The notes beneath the pieces were generated by a model, which worked only from the letters and a program-made list of their open reading frames with translations, did not search any database and was not told the origin of the DNA. 64,000 nucleotides of DNA from Eutrigla gurnardus. Lineage: Eukaryota > Chordata > Actinopteri > Perciformes > Triglidae. Below, piece after piece: positions 51,108 to 64,000 of this stretch. The stretch's first letter is position 1. Every line of letters starts with the position of its first letter. Location of the stretch: positions 17,262,455 to 17,326,454 of the forward strand of contig OY741266.1 in assembly GCA_963514095.1 (NCBI GenBank), written 5' to 3'. The position numbers and the translations under genes are program-made.

Positions 51108-51953
51108 TGCCCATACTGATTGCTGCCCAAAACGAGAGAAAATGTGCATAGACTGCTATGGAAACCACTCAACAAAATAACGGGCACAGCAATAATACAT
51201 AGGGTGTATTTCCTAAGACGTTTACAAATAAATTAATTGAGCTTCATCTACTCGAGTCGAGGTCCTTCCTCAAGTTACCATGGTTACTAAAAGGTAACAG
51301 TCACAAAGGTTAAGTATTTCTGTAGCGCTGTCGTCAGGTTTCCATGCACCAAAATCGACAGTGACAACACCATTCAAACATCCGAACACAAGCGCAACCC
51401 ACGGCAATCCCAGCCCCCCTGCTGACGTCACACACCGCGCCTCTCCTGAAATCACGTTTACTGTATTTTCAATTGCACTTTGTCATTTCTCGGGGAAACA
51501 AGCAGCCAACGCGGGGTGTCCTGCGTGCAGCGCCCCGCCTTGCTCTCCTGGCTCAGAGATAAGCTTACTGAAGGGCAGAGGGGAGCTGGGCGCGCCATGA
51601 CACTCAGGAGAACTAAATGTTTGCTCCCATGTTGTTAGACATCGCTACGTTTCTCCGCTTGTTGACAGCAACAGAATCGCGAGACGCGGCTAACTCGCAT
51701 TGAACAGCACTGTCTTAACGATTCATGAGTTAAAAACCTTACCTTCTTCACCAAAACGATCGTAAATTTCCTTTTTCTTCGGGTCGCTCAACACGTCGTA
51801 GGCTTCGGCGATCTCTTTAAATTTGTCCTCGGCTCCCGGTGACTTATTCTTGTCCGGATGAAATCGCAATGCCTGTTTACGATAAGCTTTCTTAATGTCG
51901 TCCTCTGACGCTGCTTTTTTAATTCCCAAAATGTCGTAGTAGTCTTTACCCAT
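49832..51953 (-). CDS. dnajb1: DNAJB1 (HSP40), type II J-domain co-chaperone
   Basis: Exons: 51743-51953, 50227-50822 and 49832-50065. They are in frame to 346 aa (human about 340). It stimulates Hsc70/Hsp70 ATPase and hands over unfolded clients in cytosol and nucleus. The J domain (residues 1-70, [11 protein letters not shown]) has the essential HPD motif in [10 protein letters not shown]. Exon 2 opens with the Gly/Phe-rich linker ([20 protein letters not shown] then [13 protein letters not shown]). It is followed by the C-terminal client-binding beta domains ([36 protein letters not shown]) and ends IAQVLPRS with the dimerisation region. An in-frame ATG three codons upstream (51962) exists, but the MGKDYY start is the family start. 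The three-exon layout with a J-domain first exon is as in mammals. It lies head to head with tecr. Confidence 0.96.
51032..51107. repeat. (GT)n microsatellite in dnajb1 intron 1
   Basis: A GT run of about 75 bp with a few GC interruptions. Confidence 0.93.
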
Positions 51954-51962
51954 TTTGACCAT

Positions 51963-54210
51963 CCAGTGGTCTGTTTAGTAAAAGTCACAGCTGTTTATAA
52001 ACGTCTATGAAGTCCAGCAGAGCGTCCTCGGTCCGCCCTCTGCGTCGCCTCTGACCGCTGCCCCCCGAGTGTTTTCTTTATAATACCTCGTGGAAACTTC
52101 CAGAGTTTTCCATAAACAGCCCGAACAAGCTCAGCTGTGACAGTTTCGCCAAGACACGCCCAACGGGACGTCACGTCGTGCTGCCTTCACGGACTGTCGG
52201 GTATTGTTCTACAGTGACATACCTTGCCTTATCAGTCTTTCAAACGGTGTGTGTGCCATGAACATTGATGGAAGACGGTTTAGGATCCTGACGTAAAAGT
52301 ACCCATACTGCGGTGTCAAAACCCCCCATTACAAAGTAAATGCCCGTGTATTATCATCTAAATTATATATGTATTATTAGCTAAATGTAGCTATATGGCA
52401 CTGATAGCTACTAACAAGTGAAAAAAAACTTGTTTTGCCCTCATGGCTGTTATTTTATTGTAGGACATTTTTAGATTGTTGCAGCTGGAGACGTTTGAGC
52501 TAGTTTTAACACGTTTCTATACAGTTTTAGTTCAGCAGGTAGTTTAACCATGTCTGACGTTTAGAGGGAGAATCACTGCGAACAACTCCCATCCCACACT
52601 GTTTTATTGTAAGTAATCACAAGCAAGTAGGTTGGGAAGTCCTGTTTGTGTGTTGTACTTTATTAACTGATCAAGTGTTTTTTTTTTTTCATGTAAAATT
52701 GAAAAAAATGTCAGAGGAAAAATAGAAAGTAGCCTTAAATGTAAATGATTAAGTAAAGTGCAAGTACATTAACAAGCTCATGCCTATATTTAACAATGAA
52801 TAAACAAACGTAAACAATAGGCTTGGCATTACTTTTATCCATGTGCAAAATTAAAGTAATTATATATATATATATTTATTTATTTATTTATTTATTTATT
52901 TTTTAACTCACTGAACCCCTGCATACCAAAATGACTCAGAAGATAACACTCCCATAGCTCAGGATTGGTTGCAAAAACAACAAGCAAGTGTATGAGTTGC
53001 ACTTGAAGGCAGCATGTCATATTCAATGTGGGCTACAACCACATGCTTCAGCTCTTACACACGTCTGAGATTTTTGGGGGCAGGAAACACTGCACCATCA
53101 GTGTTCACGTTGAAAATAGTGCCCACTCATTTACTGAGAGCAAATACAATACTGAAGCAATCACACAACACTGTACACTCTTTGGGTAAGGTGATCAGAA
53201 AATATGTTCAGTACACATCAGTACATTTAAAAGCATTTGTACTATTACCTCCGTAGGCTTTCTTCAGTTTGTTTGATTTTACTACAATTCTAGTACTTCA
53301 TAATGTTTTAAAAGTATTCACTAAATAACAGTTATTGAACTTAGCTGTTAAAATAGTGACTACAGCATAGTCTCTGTCAAGTTAAGCTAAACCTGTTTTT
53401 CTGGAGAGATAGGCGTTGGCCGTTTAGATTTCAAATAGCTCTGCGGTGTTAACAGTTCCACAGACAAAACTGCAGCAGAATGTTTAATGGTGGAACTCAC
53501 AACAATATTCTCTTATAGAAAGGCCATTATTTTTAGTTGCACCTCTCACTTTTTGTATTTTTAAGGTCATCAATTCAAAAGGTTACATACACCTGTAGCC
53601 CTGTGTATGTAAATGTATGGACCGCAAGAGTTGAGACAATTATGGCACCTTTGGATAAAACCTGCTGGCCAGGCTTATGTATACAACATGTATGGAAAAA
53701 TAATGTAATGTTTGGGATGCCCCAAATTGTTATCCCTTTAAATGCATTTTAATGTAATTTCAAATTGATGTGTCCTCATCATGTTGTTTTGTTACTGTAC
53801 AAGAAAACTATTTGGGGTTATGTTGCCTGACTAATAAAAGCATCCAAGCAACAATAAAACTGATACTTTCCCTTAGAATAAGTGTTGCCTTTGGTTGAGG
53901 ATAATAATGTGACAACAAACCAGGCAAATAGCAAACTTTATTCATGTAGGACAATGTCTACACAAGGAAAACACAATGCACACAGACATGGATTAAAACA
54001 AAATGGAGAATAAAAGAGAAAACGATGACAGTGTGGTATTTAGGTTGAAGAAGAAATCATTTTCTATAAAGCTCAAGAGAAGTGGTCCACAGTCTGCCGT
54101 CGCCCGTTGGATCAGTCAACAGACAGAGCCTCTACTTAAAGAACAATAAACCCTAACACCCGATACATCTAATTATGTTAGTGGTGCTACGACCTCTCCG
54201 TTTGCTTAAA
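51963..54210. other. Head-to-head intergenic region of dnajb1 and tecr
   Basis: Apart from the dnajb1 promoter on the left and the tecr promoter on the right, no gene was seen. A (TTTA)n tract lies at 52872-52902 and a TA run just before it. Confidence 0.5.
52075..52111 (-). promoter_or_regulatory. dnajb1 heat-shock element and TATA-like box
   Basis: At 52092-52111 four contiguous 5-bp HSF units alternate in orientation: gGAAa cTTCc aGAGt tTTCc, with one mismatch in the third unit. Downstream on the minus strand, at about 52075-52084, is TATTATAAAG. The order HSE, TATA, then about 120 bp to the ATG suits an HSF1-inducible promoter for dnajb1. Confidence 0.8.
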
Positions 54211-54214
54211 TCTC

Positions 54215-54387
54215 ATTGGCTACGGCGCTGATAGTGGCCGTGATTTCGTGAATGTCCCGCGTTTTAATTGGCTGCGGAAGGCGTCGACCCGCCCACAGCA
54301 GCCTCAGCAGACTCGCATTACTCCGCCGATTGGAGACGGCTCTGTCACTCATCCGGGATATTAAGGAAGGGGGTGCAAACTGCCAAG
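54215..54387 (+). promoter_or_regulatory. tecr canonical promoter, three reversed CCAAT boxes
   Basis: ATTGG occurs at 54215, 54267 and 54329, within 175 bp of the MKHYE start codon, in a locally GC-rich segment without a TATA box. This suits a constitutive NF-Y-driven promoter. The transcription start is inferred. Confidence 0.55.
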
Positions 54388-63529
<9,142 letters not shown>

Positions 63530-63589
63530 GTAACACCGCCTTATCTTGCCTCACACCCAAAGCCATGGCCAGAGGCATGACGTTGTCGG

Positions 63590-63870
63590 GTTGTTCATCT
63601 TTGTACTTCTTCCCCGAGGTCAAGGTCACTGTGACCTCAAATCTGTCCCATTCTTTTGATTGTGATATCTCAGGAACACTTGAGGGAATTTCTTGAGTTT
63701 TGGCACACACCTGGATGACTATCTGGACTGAACTGATTCGATTTTGGTGGTCAAAGGTCAAGGTCACTGTGACCTCACGTCCGTCCCATTCTCGTGATAT
63801 CTCACATTTGGCACAATGTCTACCTAGACTCAAGGTTGTAGTGACTAGAATTAGGTGGTTAAAGGTCACT
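63590..63870. repeat. Dispersed repeat with nuclear-receptor half-site palindromes, tecr intron 11
   Basis: Two diverged tandem units, each containing AGGTCACTGTGACCT (63623-63637 and 63761-63775), then 'gtcccatt' and 'gatatctca'. I recognise the unit as a frequent teleost repeat. The palindrome matches the consensus estrogen response element AGGTCAnnnTGACCT. The minus-strand open frame covering it is a shadow. Confidence 0.6.
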
Positions 63871-64000
63871 TTGAAGACATATGCTTATTATGAATTAGCA
63901 TATGATGCAACTCTTTTTCAGAAATGTTTAATAGGTGAAAAAGTAGAAGAAAAAAATGTGATGACATTTTGGATGGATGTGAGTGGAAACTGCAACATGA

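Overview
The window is vertebrate nuclear DNA, almost certainly from a teleost fish. Genes are split into short exons with GT-AG introns, many introns are small and carry (CA)n/(GT)n microsatellites, and there are a Tc1-type transposon, a tRNA-derived SINE family and dispersed repeats of a kind I know from fish genomes. No bacterial, viral or CRISPR features were seen.

Layout from left to right. 1-3,058: non-coding sequence with an inverted-repeat (MITE-like) element at 1958-2741. 3,216-6,097 (+): tmed1, five exons, an ER/Golgi p24 cargo-receptor family member. 6,098-9,554: convergent 3' ends, no gene seen. 9,555-25,389 (-): a complete dynamin 2 gene (dnm2), with two alternative exon 10 copies and a 12-nt GEIL micro-exon. 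27,075-48,171 (-): five tandem single-V-domain immunoglobulin receptors of the CD300/CMRF35-like/pIgR-like kind. All five are in frame across every exon junction I placed. 49,832-51,953 (-): dnajb1, the inducible HSP40 co-chaperone, with a heat-shock element and TATA-like box upstream. 54,388 to the right edge (+): tecr, the ER trans-2-enoyl-CoA reductase of very-long-chain fatty acid elongation. Its last roughly 57 codons lie beyond the window.

The single-copy genes follow human 19p13 order in two pieces: DNM2-TMED1 and DNAJB1-TECR. The Ig-receptor cluster sits between them. The five receptors share one exon plan (signal peptide ending in phase 1, V exon phase 1-1, stalk, transmembrane exon, tail) but end in very different tails. 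Receptor 1 has two ITIM-like motifs, receptor 2 has three, receptor 3 has two YxxM motifs plus a tyrosine pair, receptor 4 has a YENI site, and receptor 5 has no recognisable motif. This suggests a locally expanded innate receptor set with inhibitory and possibly activating members.

Exon coordinates were placed by reading splice signals, reading-frame phase and known protein families. Every multi-exon gene closes to a whole number of codons with the exons given. UTR ends, poly(A) sites and expression cannot be established from sequence alone.
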